From Methylomonas koyamae (lineage in GTDB: Bacteria > Pseudomonadota > Gammaproteobacteria > Methylococcales > Methylomonadaceae), in assembly GCF_001644025.1 (NCBI RefSeq), contig NZ_LUUK01000225.1, positions 1-64,000 of the forward strand: a stretch of DNA of 64,000 nucleotides. Reading direction: 5' to 3'. The notes beneath the pieces are model-generated. The model did not search any database. It was not told the origin of the DNA and was given only the letters and a program-made list of their open reading frames with translations. Below, piece after piece: positions 19,624 to 27,592 of the stretch (position 1 is the stretch's first letter; every line of letters begins with the position of its first letter). The position numbers and the translations under genes were made by a program.

Positions 19624-20514
19624 ATGAATACACCAGACAACAATCATAGCAAGCCCTCCAAGTGCACCATATTAGAATACAGCATCATTGCCATAATAGT
19701 AATAGTTGGTATAGTAGCCTGGAAAAAAGGAACTTTAATCATAGATAACATTAAAACAGCCTTTGGATCTGCCGAAAAAGTAACGATAGACTTCAATGAT
19801 CAAGGCACGACCATAATAAAAAGAAATGACGTCAACGAAAAAGCTAGCCTCCTATTATCTGCAAGCGACTTGTGGGCAAACTCCGGCTTAATGGTTCCCG
19901 CAAAAAAATGCATCACAATAACCGCATCAGGCAAGGCGCAAATAGCGATAAATGACCTGATAAAAAATGCGGAAAAGGATAACAAGCCTAACTATCTGTG
20001 GACTGGACCAAATGGGTATGAGGGAACGCAATTCAGAGCCATTCCCGGCTACTATTCCACCTTTCGTATTTTACCTGAAGCGCCCGATGGCGCTTTGTTA
20101 GCTTACTTACAAGCACCTTCCGACGGCGAGCCAGACCCCGGTCTAAACAATCCAAGACCACACAATCTTAATCGCTGCCAATGTAATGATTCTCATATTT
20201 TCGTGATAAAAAATCAGGCCAAAATTTGCAATACCTGGGATGATGATCGAAGGCTCTGGTTTGTTATTAATGACTCTGTCATTGAAAACAATTTGGAATC
20301 AAAAACAGCATATATCGCTGCACAAAAGTTTTTATGCCGAAAATCAAGCGAATATGAGGAGAGCAAAAAGAACAAAAGCTCCTATATCAAAAAGAACTGC
20401 ACCGAAGACAAATACAACCGATCTTGGAATAATATTGTTGAGCAGCAATACTGGAACATATGGTACGACGACAATATCGGTTTTTTTAGCATCCAAATTA
20501 ACTTCGACACCTAG
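19624..20514 (+). CDS. AT-rich ORF: anchored protein with a LecA-like pattern
   Basis: A 296-residue protein with one N-terminal membrane segment (about residues 19-37), the rest predicted outside the membrane. Residues about 75-220 contain a set of motifs in the order seen in PA-IL/LecA-type galactose-binding folds: LWANSGLMVPA, CITITASGKA, a WTGPNGYEG segment, PDGALLAYL and RLWFVINDSVI. This is a remembered pattern, not a search hit. At least seven cysteines suggest a periplasmic or extracellular location. Base composition is visibly AT-richer than the flanks and codon use favours A/T third positions, pointing to recent transfer. No partner gene is evident. Confidence 0.7.
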   Translation: MNTPDNNHSKPSKCTILEYSIIAIIVIVGIVAWKKGTLIIDNIKTAFGSAEKVTIDFNDQGTTIIKRNDVNEKASLLLSASDLWANSGLMVPAKKCITITASGKAQIAINDLIKNAEKDNKPNYLWTGPNGYEGTQFRAIPGYYSTFRILPEAPDGALLAYLQAPSDGEPDPGLNNPRPHNLNRCQCNDSHIFVIKNQAKICNTWDDDRRLWFVINDSVIENNLESKTAYIAAQKFLCRKSSEYEESKKNKSSYIKKNCTEDKYNRSWNNIVEQQYWNIWYDDNIGFFSIQINFDT

Positions 20515-20677
20515 AACCACCACCCAAAATATGAAACAATTCATTTTGAAAAAACAATATTTTCCAGTAACGCTTAAGCCTAGCAACAAATCAATACTAA
20601 TAATCCGTACAGCACATTTTCATACTTTTTAACCCCTCTACCCCCATACTAAAAACCAAAGATATTAAGAAAGAATA

Positions 20678-21334
20678 TTACGCTAACATCACCTTATAAA
20701 TGTAATGTTCGCCGGCGTGATTGACGGTACTTTCCTCCAGCGTCACCGAAAAACCGAATTCCGGGGCGATGTGTTTCGGATCGTGCTCTTCGCCGACAAA
20801 TTCGGAATAGGGAATATAGATGCGGGTGTGTTCGCTAATGTAGTCCTTTACTTGATGAAAAAACCGCTTCAATATCTCGCGGCCACCATCCTCGTTCAGA
20901 CCAAAAGTGCCATCGCACGGGTAATAATTAAAGTTGAACACAATCAGGTCGAACAGCCGCTCCGGCACGTCGGCGAATAAATCACTGTGAAGAAAATCGA
21001 TATGCGCCAGATCGGGATTCAAGCGGGTATTTTCCAAGGTACACAGCACCGCGTCCCGATTAAAATCCACGCCCATCACGTTCTCGCAGCCCATCTTTTT
21101 CAATAAGAACGCGAAATAGCCGCTACCGCAGCCCATATCCAACGCCGTTTCGGCGGGCGACTGCCGCAACATGAAATTGCCGAAAAACGAGCTAGTCAGT
21201 CCGAAATCGGACGGAAACACGTTTTTGGCGATTTTCAAGGTAATGCCGTCCAACTCGGTGATGTACGGCTGTTTGTCCAAGTAGTGGGAAAGCTCTTGTT
21301 TGCGAGCTTCGATGCTCATATCCAACGGTTTCAT
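20678..21334 (-). CDS. SAM-dependent methyltransferase, substrate unknown
   Basis: About 218 residues from ATG 21334 (TTG 21343 and ATG 21319 are alternatives; none has a clear ribosome site). The core has the SAM-binding motif I ALDMGCGSGYFAFLL, an acidic motif II (VMGVDFNRDAV) and VFNFNYYP where HemK/RsmC-type N-methyltransferases carry NPPY. The loss of a strict NPPY argues against simple assignment as a nucleic-acid amino-methyltransferase. N-terminal residues 1-55 are a separate small region. Its neighbour upstream is a divergent cupin gene. Confidence 0.78.
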   Translation of the reverse strand: MKPLDMSIEARKQELSHYLDKQPYITELDGITLKIAKNVFPSDFGLTSSFFGNFMLRQSPAETALDMGCGSGYFAFLLKKMGCENVMGVDFNRDAVLCTLENTRLNPDLAHIDFLHSDLFADVPERLFDLIVFNFNYYPCDGTFGLNEDGGREILKRFFHQVKDYISEHTRIYIPYSEFVGEEHDPKHIAPEFGFSVTLEESTVNHAGEHYIYKVMLA

Positions 21335-21618
21335 AGGCGGCAAAATTGGGTAGTTGAAGGGAACGGTCGATTCGGCTGCATGCTACCGCAAATCTCGGCG
21401 CCAGCTCAAACCCAAACCTACCCGCCGTTCCTCCTCGAGCCCTGAATCGAAACACCTCCGGCGCCGCTCGCGTCGGGCGCCAATCGATGGCGGGCAATTT
21501 GCCCGGCAATTTCGGGCAAATCTCGGCTTACCGCGCACCGCGAGGTACTTAAACTCCGCTGGTCCCGACCGAATACCGACCGGACAAACTCTCTCCACCC
21601 ACTTTCGAGAACATCCCG

Positions 21619-22062
21619 ATGAACACTCATTTATTCAACGACAGCCGCATCCACTGGCAAACCCTGGCCGGTTTCGACCACTTGCACTATTTCATTCTGC
21701 ACATCGATAGCGAAGCCCACATTATCGACGTACTCTTCAAATTCGCCGCCGGCCGACAAATCGTGTTGCATCGCCACAAGGCGCCGAACCACATTTTCGT
21801 CATCCAAGGCGAGCACCGCCTATATCACCCCGACGGCAGTTTGAAGGAAATCCGGCCGACCGGCCGCTACACCGTTAGCCCCGCCAGCGACGAGCCGCAT
21901 CGGGAAGGCGGCGGCGACATCGACGTGGTACTGTTGTTCAGCATACGCGGCTGCGGCGTGCTCTACGAAATCCTCGACGACGACGCCAACGTGATCGGCA
22001 CGCTGGCAATGGCGGACTTCATCGCTTTGCACAATGCGCAACCAGCGTTAACCGATGGATAA
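21619..22062 (+). CDS. Cupin-domain protein
   Basis: A 147-residue single-cupin protein. Cupin motif 1 appears as GRQIVLHRHKAPNHIFVIQG (about residues 47-66), with two His and a later Glu spaced as metal ligands; motif 2 is weaker. Similar stand-alone cupins act as small-molecule sensors or dioxygenase-like enzymes; nothing fixes the role here. It lies 120 bases before the phosphatase gene on the same strand and may share its transcript. Confidence 0.75.
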   Translation: MNTHLFNDSRIHWQTLAGFDHLHYFILHIDSEAHIIDVLFKFAAGRQIVLHRHKAPNHIFVIQGEHRLYHPDGSLKEIRPTGRYTVSPASDEPHREGGGDIDVVLLFSIRGCGVLYEILDDDANVIGTLAMADFIALHNAQPALTDG

Positions 22063-22182
22063 GCACCCTGCCACCAACTCCCGAGGCCGGGCGATCTTCG
22101 CGCGGCCATTACGATTCGGCACTGCTCAAGCGGCCTTCGTGCTAGACTCGCGCGCATTGATAACACCGCCGAGATTAACGCC

Positions 22183-22737
22183 ATGGCCGGAACGCGGACC
22201 AGCCACACCCACCCGCTGCAAATTGCCGAAGTGCGCGCCAGCCCGTCGCACGGACGTATCGGCATCACCTTTTGCCCCGGCAAGCACGACCGCTTTGCCC
22301 ACACCGGCGTCTGGGAGCGCGATCTCGGCGTCGATTTGGACGCCATCGCCGCCTGGGGCGCCAAACTGATATTAACCCTGGTGGAACCGGCGGAACTGAC
22401 CGCGCTCAAGGTTCCGCAACTCGGCCACGAAATTCGTAGACGCGGCATCGAGTGGCTGCATTTGCCGATCGCCGACTATTCCGTTCCCACCCACGCTTTC
22501 GAGCAACAATGGCTAACCCAAGGCGCCGACATCCGTCGGCGCTTACGCAAGGGCGAAGACTTGCTGGTACATTGCAAGGGTGGTCTGGGCCGGGCCGGCA
22601 TGATCGCCGCGCGGCTACTGGTTGAACTAGGCATGAACCCGGAAGCGGCGATCCATGCGGTGCGCCACGCGCGCAAGGGCGCCATCGAAACCCCGGCGCA
22701 ACTGGCGCTGGTCCGCCGCACCCAGCCGATCCCATAA
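22183..22737 (+). CDS. CDKN3-like dual-specificity protein phosphatase
   Basis: A 184-residue protein with the cysteine-phosphatase P-loop VHCKGGLGRAG (HCx5R, about residues 127-137) and the N-terminal features of the bacterial cyclin-dependent-kinase-inhibitor-3 group: THPLQIAEVRASP, GRIGITFCPGKHD, and WERDLGVDLDAIAAWGA. The general acid Asp is in LPIADYS. It should remove phosphate from Ser/Thr/Tyr or a related phosphoester. A kinase-like gene begins only nine bases after its stop, so the pair probably forms a reversible phosphorylation unit. Substrate unknown. Confidence 0.85.
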   Translation: MAGTRTSHTHPLQIAEVRASPSHGRIGITFCPGKHDRFAHTGVWERDLGVDLDAIAAWGAKLILTLVEPAELTALKVPQLGHEIRRRGIEWLHLPIADYSVPTHAFEQQWLTQGADIRRRLRKGEDLLVHCKGGLGRAGMIAARLLVELGMNPEAAIHAVRHARKGAIETPAQLALVRRTQPIP

Positions 22738-22746
22738 CCCGCCGAC

Positions 22747-23427
22747 ATGACTACCCTCGATACCGCCAAACTTTCACGGGTAGGCGGACAACTGGGCAGC
22801 AATCCGGCCGGCGTTTATCAAGACGGTAACGGCGGCCGACGCTATTACGTGAAGACGCTAGAATCGGCCGCCCACGCCCGCAACGAATGGCTCGCCGCCC
22901 AACTCTATCAACTGGCCGGCGCGCCGACCCTACGCTACGTGACTACTTCAGCACCGGACCAAATAGCGACCGAATGGATCGTACTGGAAAAGAAATGCCT
23001 GGCCCATTTCACCGACAGCGAGCGCGAACAAGCGCGGCAATGGTTCGGCGTGCACGCCTGGACCGCCAACTGGGACGCCGCCGGCTTCAACGGCGATAAC
23101 CAAGGCGTTGCCGGCGGCCAAGTCCTGACGCTGGACGTCGGCGGCGCCCTGGCCTTCCGCGCCCAGGGCGACCCCAAGGGCAAGGCATTCGGTATCCGCG
23201 TTGACGAGCTGGACGTCTTGCGCCGCGACGACGCCAACCCTCACGCCGTCAAGCTGTTCGCCGCGATGACGCCGGTACAAATCGAACAAGCCATCCTGGT
23301 AGTCGTTCGCATTCCGGACGATGAGATTCGCCAGGTCGTCTTAGCCAACGGCGGTTCGCCAGAGCTAGCCGACAAGATGCTCGCCCGCAAAGCCGATATG
23401 GCTCGGCGTATCGCCTGGAATGAATAA
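22747..23427 (+). CDS. HipA/PI3K-like predicted kinase
   Basis: A 226-residue protein with an eroded protein-kinase-like layout: RRYYVKTLES supplies a candidate ATP-binding Lys (about residue 38). AWTANWDAAGFNGDNQG (about 108-124) resembles a catalytic loop with Asp and Asn, and LTLDVGGALAFRAQG (about 131-145) resembles the metal-binding DFG-type Asp. This DN...DxGG arrangement is familiar from HipA-like and phosphatidylinositol-kinase-like bacterial proteins. It directly follows the phosphatase gene (9-base gap). Kinase activity is inferred, and the substrate could be protein, lipid or nucleotide. Composition matches the host, unlike the R-M genes that follow. Confidence 0.72.
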   Translation: MTTLDTAKLSRVGGQLGSNPAGVYQDGNGGRRYYVKTLESAAHARNEWLAAQLYQLAGAPTLRYVTTSAPDQIATEWIVLEKKCLAHFTDSEREQARQWFGVHAWTANWDAAGFNGDNQGVAGGQVLTLDVGGALAFRAQGDPKGKAFGIRVDELDVLRRDDANPHAVKLFAAMTPVQIEQAILVVVRIPDDEIRQVVLANGGSPELADKMLARKADMARRIAWNE

Positions 23428-23656
23428 CTCAGGGATACCGGAATATCTAGCGGCGACGGTGCAATCCGCAGCCTTGAGTGGCTTTCGTGCAAGGTCCAGC
23501 GGATTTACGCCCCGACTCTTCTTGATGAATTCAATAGCGCACTCATACGTTCCGACATGCTTGGCGTCAGCCCGTTGCTTCATACTTTCGATAATCGAAT
23601 CGGCCACAAACAACGGGCAAACCTAGTCGGCGAATACGGAGCTAGAGAGCGCATTG

Positions 23657-24571
23657 TTATGCCGTTGTATATTTAGCTGAATTTTCAAAAATAGCGTACT
23701 GAATTGGATGCTCAATTTTTTCAACGGGTTTGGCAATAAAATTTGTCACCAATGCCTCAACAACCGGATTCCTGTTTTCCTCTTTTCCACCAAGGTGATA
23801 GAAATGTTCACGAGTAATAACACTATATTTTGACCATAATGACTTGATATATTCGTTTTCTCGGTAATCGTTATGATGCCACGTTGATAAAATAAACCTA
23901 CCCTTAATGCTCGAGAGTTTGTTAAACAACTCGCGTTCGTGGCTTTCATTCCAACCATTATAGTAATCAACATGCCTGTCAATATAGGGCGGATCGCAAT
24001 AAATAATATCTTGTGACGAAGCTTCGGTAATGGTTTTACCAAAGTCTTGGCATTTGAACGTGAAGTGCTTTGCTTTTATGACTTTGCTTACCCAATCCAC
24101 TTGATTGACAATTTTTGTTACATAGGCTTGGGCAAAGCGTTGCGGCTTGCGGCAAAAGGGGATGTTGAAACCGCCTTTTCTATTGAAGCGGATCATTCCG
24201 TTAAACCCAGCCCGATTAACAAACAAAAAATCAAGAGGTGAATGTTCAGCGTTAAATCTGTCTCTGATAAAATAATAATAATCTTCGCCTTTTTCTAAAA
24301 GTCGAGCACCTTCGCACGTAAGATAAGCTTTAACCACTTCGGCAGTTATGTCCCCAGATGCAATACTTGAGTAAAAATTGATAAGATGAGGGTTTGTGTC
24401 GCTTAATAGCGCATGTTTCGGAGCAACATTAAAAGCAACCGCACCGGTTCCCATGAAAGGCTCAATCCACAAGCCATCAAAATCGCTAGGCACAATACTT
24501 TTTATCCAAGGCACGAGCTTGGTTTTAATCCCTTGAGATTTAATGGGAGGAACAAATACTTTAGCGCTCAT
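23657..24571 (-). CDS. D12-class adenine-N6 DNA methyltransferase of an EcoRV-like system
   Basis: A 304-residue Dam/D12-family enzyme. SAM motif I is [12 protein letters not shown] (about 37-48), the catalytic motif IV is CDPPYID (about 194-200), and an SDTN motif lies in between. Its ATG overlaps the stop of the EcoRV-like endonuclease gene (ATGA), so it is the cognate protective methylase, expected to act on GATATC. The gene is clearly AT-richer than core neighbours. The stop codon sits within GTTATGC (23656-23662, + strand), a motif that recurs on the other side of the pair. Confidence 0.92.
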   Translation of the reverse strand: MSAKVFVPPIKSQGIKTKLVPWIKSIVPSDFDGLWIEPFMGTGAVAFNVAPKHALLSDTNPHLINFYSSIASGDITAEVVKAYLTCEGARLLEKGEDYYYFIRDRFNAEHSPLDFLFVNRAGFNGMIRFNRKGGFNIPFCRKPQRFAQAYVTKIVNQVDWVSKVIKAKHFTFKCQDFGKTITEASSQDIIYCDPPYIDRHVDYYNGWNESHERELFNKLSSIKGRFILSTWHHNDYRENEYIKSLWSKYSVITREHFYHLGGKEENRNPVVEALVTNFIAKPVEKIEHPIQYAIFENSAKYTTA

Positions 24572-25398
24572 TCTTCGCCATTCCTTTTATCAACCACTAG
24601 CGAAATATCACCATTTTTGTACGCGACAAACTCACGCAACGTAGAAATTTTTTTCGTTCCGCCTTTTCCGTCTTGGATGGTGATTTTTCGGTAATTCATC
24701 CAATATTCGTCAAACCAATTTTCGCCCAATTTTGAAAACATGCCTCGACCGGCTATGATGTCGGCAATATTATTAATACTTCCGATATTCGCCGTATTAC
24801 CGCTACCGCCTTTATCGCTGGCGATTTCCCATTTTTCGGCAACAAAGAACTGGAAATTTTTTACAACGGAGGCAATGGATTGCAACTCATCAATGCGATG
24901 GACTTTGGTTTCATCAATGGTGGCAAAGTCGACTCTATCGTAGATGATGCCCAAGCAAAAATGGCCTGAATAAGAACCGTAAGGGAACTGGATATTTTTG
25001 GTGCTGGCACGATTTTCGAAATACGCGCCGTGTGAGCCGAGCGTAAACCCATTGCATAAATGCGGTTTCTTTGGGTTTCTATAGCTTGTTTTAAAATCCA
25101 CCGCAAATCTGACGGATTCATTATCTGCTTTTACGAACGAAATATCCGGATAGTAGTTTTGGTGCTCAGCAAGCACGACTTTGTATCCGATGGATTGGGC
25201 AAAATGCAAAATTTTTGGGAACAAATGAATTTCAAGAATTTTTGAAACAATCTTGGTGTCGGCTGAAATGGTATATACGTTTTTAAAAATATCAACGAAA
25301 CCTTTAACGGTCCATTGCCCATCTTCGGTGCTGACATAGTCCTTAAGTTCAAGAACAAACGCTTCAAGATTTTTTGCGAAACTTTCTTTTTCAGTCAC
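24568..25398 (-). CDS. EcoRV-like type II restriction endonuclease
   Basis: A 276-residue homologue of EcoRV. The catalytic set is complete and has EcoRV spacing: Glu56 (ILEIHLF), Asp85 (YYPDISF), Asp101 and Lys103 (AVDFKTSY), corresponding to E45, D74, D90 and K92. The major-groove recognition loop is almost unchanged ([12 protein letters not shown], about 207-218), so cleavage at GATATC is predicted. The C-terminal [13 protein letters not shown] also matches. Start is GTG with a poor ribosome site. It precedes and overlaps the methylase gene; no controller (C-protein) gene is visible. Low GC content points to horizontal acquisition. Confidence 0.93.
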   Translation of the reverse strand: MTEKESFAKNLEAFVLELKDYVSTEDGQWTVKGFVDIFKNVYTISADTKIVSKILEIHLFPKILHFAQSIGYKVVLAEHQNYYPDISFVKADNESVRFAVDFKTSYRNPKKPHLCNGFTLGSHGAYFENRASTKNIQFPYGSYSGHFCLGIIYDRVDFATIDETKVHRIDELQSIASVVKNFQFFVAEKWEIASDKGGSGNTANIGSINNIADIIAGRGMFSKLGENWFDEYWMNYRKITIQDGKGGTKKISTLREFVAYKNGDISLVVDKRNGEE

Positions 25399-25716
25399 TT
25401 GGTTGCAATGTTGGATTTGGTGGATTACCGATTGTACAGGCTATGTGGTCGGATAGGAATCAGCGAATTTTGGAAGGCATAACGAACAAGCTCACACAAG
25501 TTGGCGCGTTAACACTAGCGTCGTCTGGAGCGAATTGTTAAAAAATGTGCCAATCACCACGGATTGGCCTCCAAATTATTCTTGCATTTTTTACAAAACC
25601 TAAAATACCCCCTGTTTAACCTCACAGAGTGAAAGTGAGCGAAGCAAATGGCACAAAAATCTGCGGAGTCTAGGCCATCCACTGCAAGGCCTGGTTATGC
25701 ATTGACGCTTTCACCA
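25399..25716. other. Non-coding spacer upstream of the R-M pair
   Basis: No convincing gene in these 318 bases. Read on the minus strand, the stretch 25545 to 25477 begins TTAACAATTCGCTC and ends GAGCTTGTTCGTTATGC, with an inner inverted region around GTTAAC (25508-25513). This resembles an integron attC site (R''/L'' and L'/R' boxes). A further GTTATGC is at 25694-25700 on the + strand. It probably also contains the promoter for the restriction gene. Confidence 0.4.
25477..25545 (-). other. Possible attC-like recombination site
   Basis: On the minus strand, the left end TAACAATTCGCTC and right end GAGCTTGTTCGTTATGC are imperfect inverse complements (TAAC, AA and GCTC match, with one extra base in the right arm), as in integron attC sites. 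The two arms enclose about 35 bases with partial self-complementarity. No integron integrase is in the window, and the left R box (TTTTAAC) is not consensus, so this is a hypothesis only. Confidence 0.25.
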
Positions 25717-25935
25717 TCACCCGCTACTACCAGCCAATAATGCGCGAACTTTATGCAAGTGAGCTTCAGGCGAAAGATTACCGGCTGCCAGCTCTTCTGC
25801 GCATTCAACTAAGGATCGCAGTTTCAACAAACCGCCTGCACGATTTTCAAGCGAAGCTCTGAGTTTTTGATCATGCCCTGGTCGGAACAAACCAGAAGCA
25901 GTTTGCTCCTTACAACCACATTCACATTGGGGCAT
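25717..25935 (-). CDS. Small CxCxC protein of unknown function
   Basis: A 72-residue product from ATG 25935, chosen because AAGGAG lies 6 bases upstream; an open frame seven codons longer lacks such a site. The N-terminus has CECGCKE (residues 4-10) and then GLFRPGHDQKLRASL, a pattern I associate with small conserved proteins common on mobile or accessory DNA, without a known role. The rest is a predicted helix ending LHKVRALLAG. It lies in the accessory region between the R-M system and the repeats; no operon partner. Confidence 0.65.
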   Translation of the reverse strand: MPQCECGCKEQTASGLFRPGHDQKLRASLENRAGGLLKLRSLVECAEELAAGNLSPEAHLHKVRALLAGSSG

Positions 25936-26702
25936 GTTTTTCTCCTTTTGATGCACAACTAGTAATTAGATAACTTCCGTATAGCTACAGAAAAACGATC
26001 TTCGGCACGATAATTTATTGATCGGCATATGATCTTCCCTTCTGTATATCATTCGGCAGTGAAATAATGACCGGTAACAGCCAGACTGCTGCCATTGAAT
26101 CAGAACGAGCGATAGTCCGCAACAGGGCGTAAGCCACCCACCAACCTCTCCACTACGCATCGCGACAACTCTAACGCACGAAAAAAATCTCCGCTCGAAT
26201 AAGTTGGCCAGCATGGCGTTCGGAGAGATTACAAACCCTGCGGATAGCATGCGAAGCGGCGATTGATATTTCTTCCAAGGCCCCGAATTTGGCAATGCCG
26301 CGCGCTGGTTGTGTTTGCGGTAACGGCTAAATCCAGCAACGATTTGCCAGGTTTTTATCGCCAATGCGGATGCGTTCAGTCAAAGGGCGGGAACTAGTGT
26401 TTCGGGCTTTAGACGCTTTAGTTCCCTTCGGCTCCGCTCAGGGAACGACCGGCTCCGCTCAGGGAGTGATCGACTTCATTCGGGGAACAATCGCCTCCTC
26501 TCGGGGAACAACCTGCGCGCTCTCCGAACGGAGTCGAGGCAAACGTCCTGCGTTCTCGGAAGCGAATCGAGGGGGGATCGCACCGGTCGGTTTAATCATT
26601 GCAAGCCCGAGTCAATACGATCGCTCGATACGCGTTAAACAGTCACCCAGGGGATAATTCCCGCCGGCTAACGAAACAAAATCCAATCGCTAAATATGCC
26701 TG
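25936..26702. other. Non-coding region with repeats
   Basis: No supported gene in about 770 bases. It contains a four-copy 21-bp tandem repeat (listed separately) and a short element around 26174-26211 that partly recurs at 28574-28614. Several open frames cross it, but they have no start signals or recognisable protein features. Confidence 0.5.
26429..26512. repeat. Four-copy 21-bp tandem repeat
   Basis: Four head-to-tail units of exactly 21 bases start at 26429, 26450, 26471 and 26492, with approximate consensus CGRCTCCGCTCRGGGAACRAY. The first unit also lies within an inverted repeat, GTTCCCT (26421-26427) and AGGGAAC (26440-26446). Further degenerate relatives may continue to about 26570. 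Not a CRISPR: there are no unique spacers. Confidence 0.75.
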
Positions 26703-27437
26703 CTACCCAACCCGCCCGCGCCGTTTTAGACCCAACAATCCCATCAGGCCACTACCCATCAACCAAACAGCCCCCGGTATCGGCACGGCCGACAATCGTC
26801 CGGGACTCACCGCCCATACGTAGTGTTGATAAGTCTTCCGGCGGTTGGCCTGACTACTGTAATAGGCTTCAAAATACCACGCGCTACCGGGGGAAGCCGC
26901 ATTCTCGGTACCTGACCAGTACGAAGAGGCTTGCTCGTGGTCGAAGCTACTGGTATTGGGAATGGAATTAGACGCCGAACCGTCCAATTCGCGGTAAACC
27001 AATTGGCCCAGTTCGTTGCCGGCGCTGCCGTCGTATCCGTCGATGGCATTACTGGTTGGCAAGCGCCATTGCGAGCTGCCGCCATAGTTGACGCGATTCA
27101 GTAAGCCAACGAAAGCTTGCGCGCCAAACCAGTTGGCTCTACCGTCCGACGAAAAATCGGTGGTTTTCACGGTGTAAGAACCGGTGTAACCGTCGAAGCT
27201 GTTGGGCGTGTCGCTAACGGTAGGGCTAGCGGCGATAATGGCTTGGATGACGTTTCGGAAACCGTAAGTGCTTTCCAGCGTAGCCAACAGATTGGCGTCT
27301 TGCGTCCAAGTCACGTTGCCGACGCTGCTGTAGACCAAACCAACGTCATCGGCACCGGTAAAGCTGGTCAGCGTGGCGTTGGCGTTGAACGCGGCGGCGC
27401 CGAACAAAACGCCGAAGGTAAGTAGCCTGTGTGTCAT
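26703..27437 (-). CDS. VPLPA-CTERM protein with DUF1566 domain (copy 1)
   Basis: A 244-residue exported protein. Signal peptide at about 1-21 (cleavage after ANA). The DUF1566 (Lcl C-terminal) domain is marked by QWRLPTSNAIDGYDG, YWSGTENAASPGSAWYF and VWAVSPGRL. It ends with a sorting tail: VPIPGAVWLMGSGLMGLLGL plus KRRG, i.e. motif, membrane helix and basic end, as in VPLPA-CTERM substrates of XrtD. The gene has AAGGAG seven bases before the ATG. It is a tandem paralogue of the next gene upstream, 155 bases away. Expected to be processed by the exosortase encoded at 2.2-3.8 kb. Confidence 0.87.
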   Translation of the reverse strand: MTHRLLTFGVLFGAAAFNANATLTSFTGADDVGLVYSSVGNVTWTQDANLLATLESTYGFRNVIQAIIAASPTVSDTPNSFDGYTGSYTVKTTDFSSDGRANWFGAQAFVGLLNRVNYGGSSQWRLPTSNAIDGYDGSAGNELGQLVYRELDGSASNSIPNTSSFDHEQASSYWSGTENAASPGSAWYFEAYYSSQANRRKTYQHYVWAVSPGRLSAVPIPGAVWLMGSGLMGLLGLKRRGRVG

Positions 27438-27592
27438 GAGTAAACTCCTTGGGTATGGGGTGCGCGCGACAATTAGAGTTCATCGACCCGGCCCAACGAT
27501 CAAAATACATTGGGCGTCAACGCCGCGCTTTTGGGATTTAAGTGCCTAAAAAGAATTGGATTCACTGCCGTGTTACCCGAGACGACGGAAAG

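Noticed and set aside
23365-23613. 82-codon minus-strand frame between the kinase-like gene and the methylase gene
   Set aside because: It overlaps the end of the kinase-like gene and I see no family match or ribosome site. It could be a gene fragment, but support is too thin.
25966-26364. 132-codon open frame on the minus strand
   Set aside because: No ribosome site, low-complexity translation without domain features, in a repeat-bearing spacer.
26364-26657. 97-codon plus-strand frame over the four-copy repeat
   Set aside because: The heptad-like translation is a by-product of the 21-base period; no start signal.
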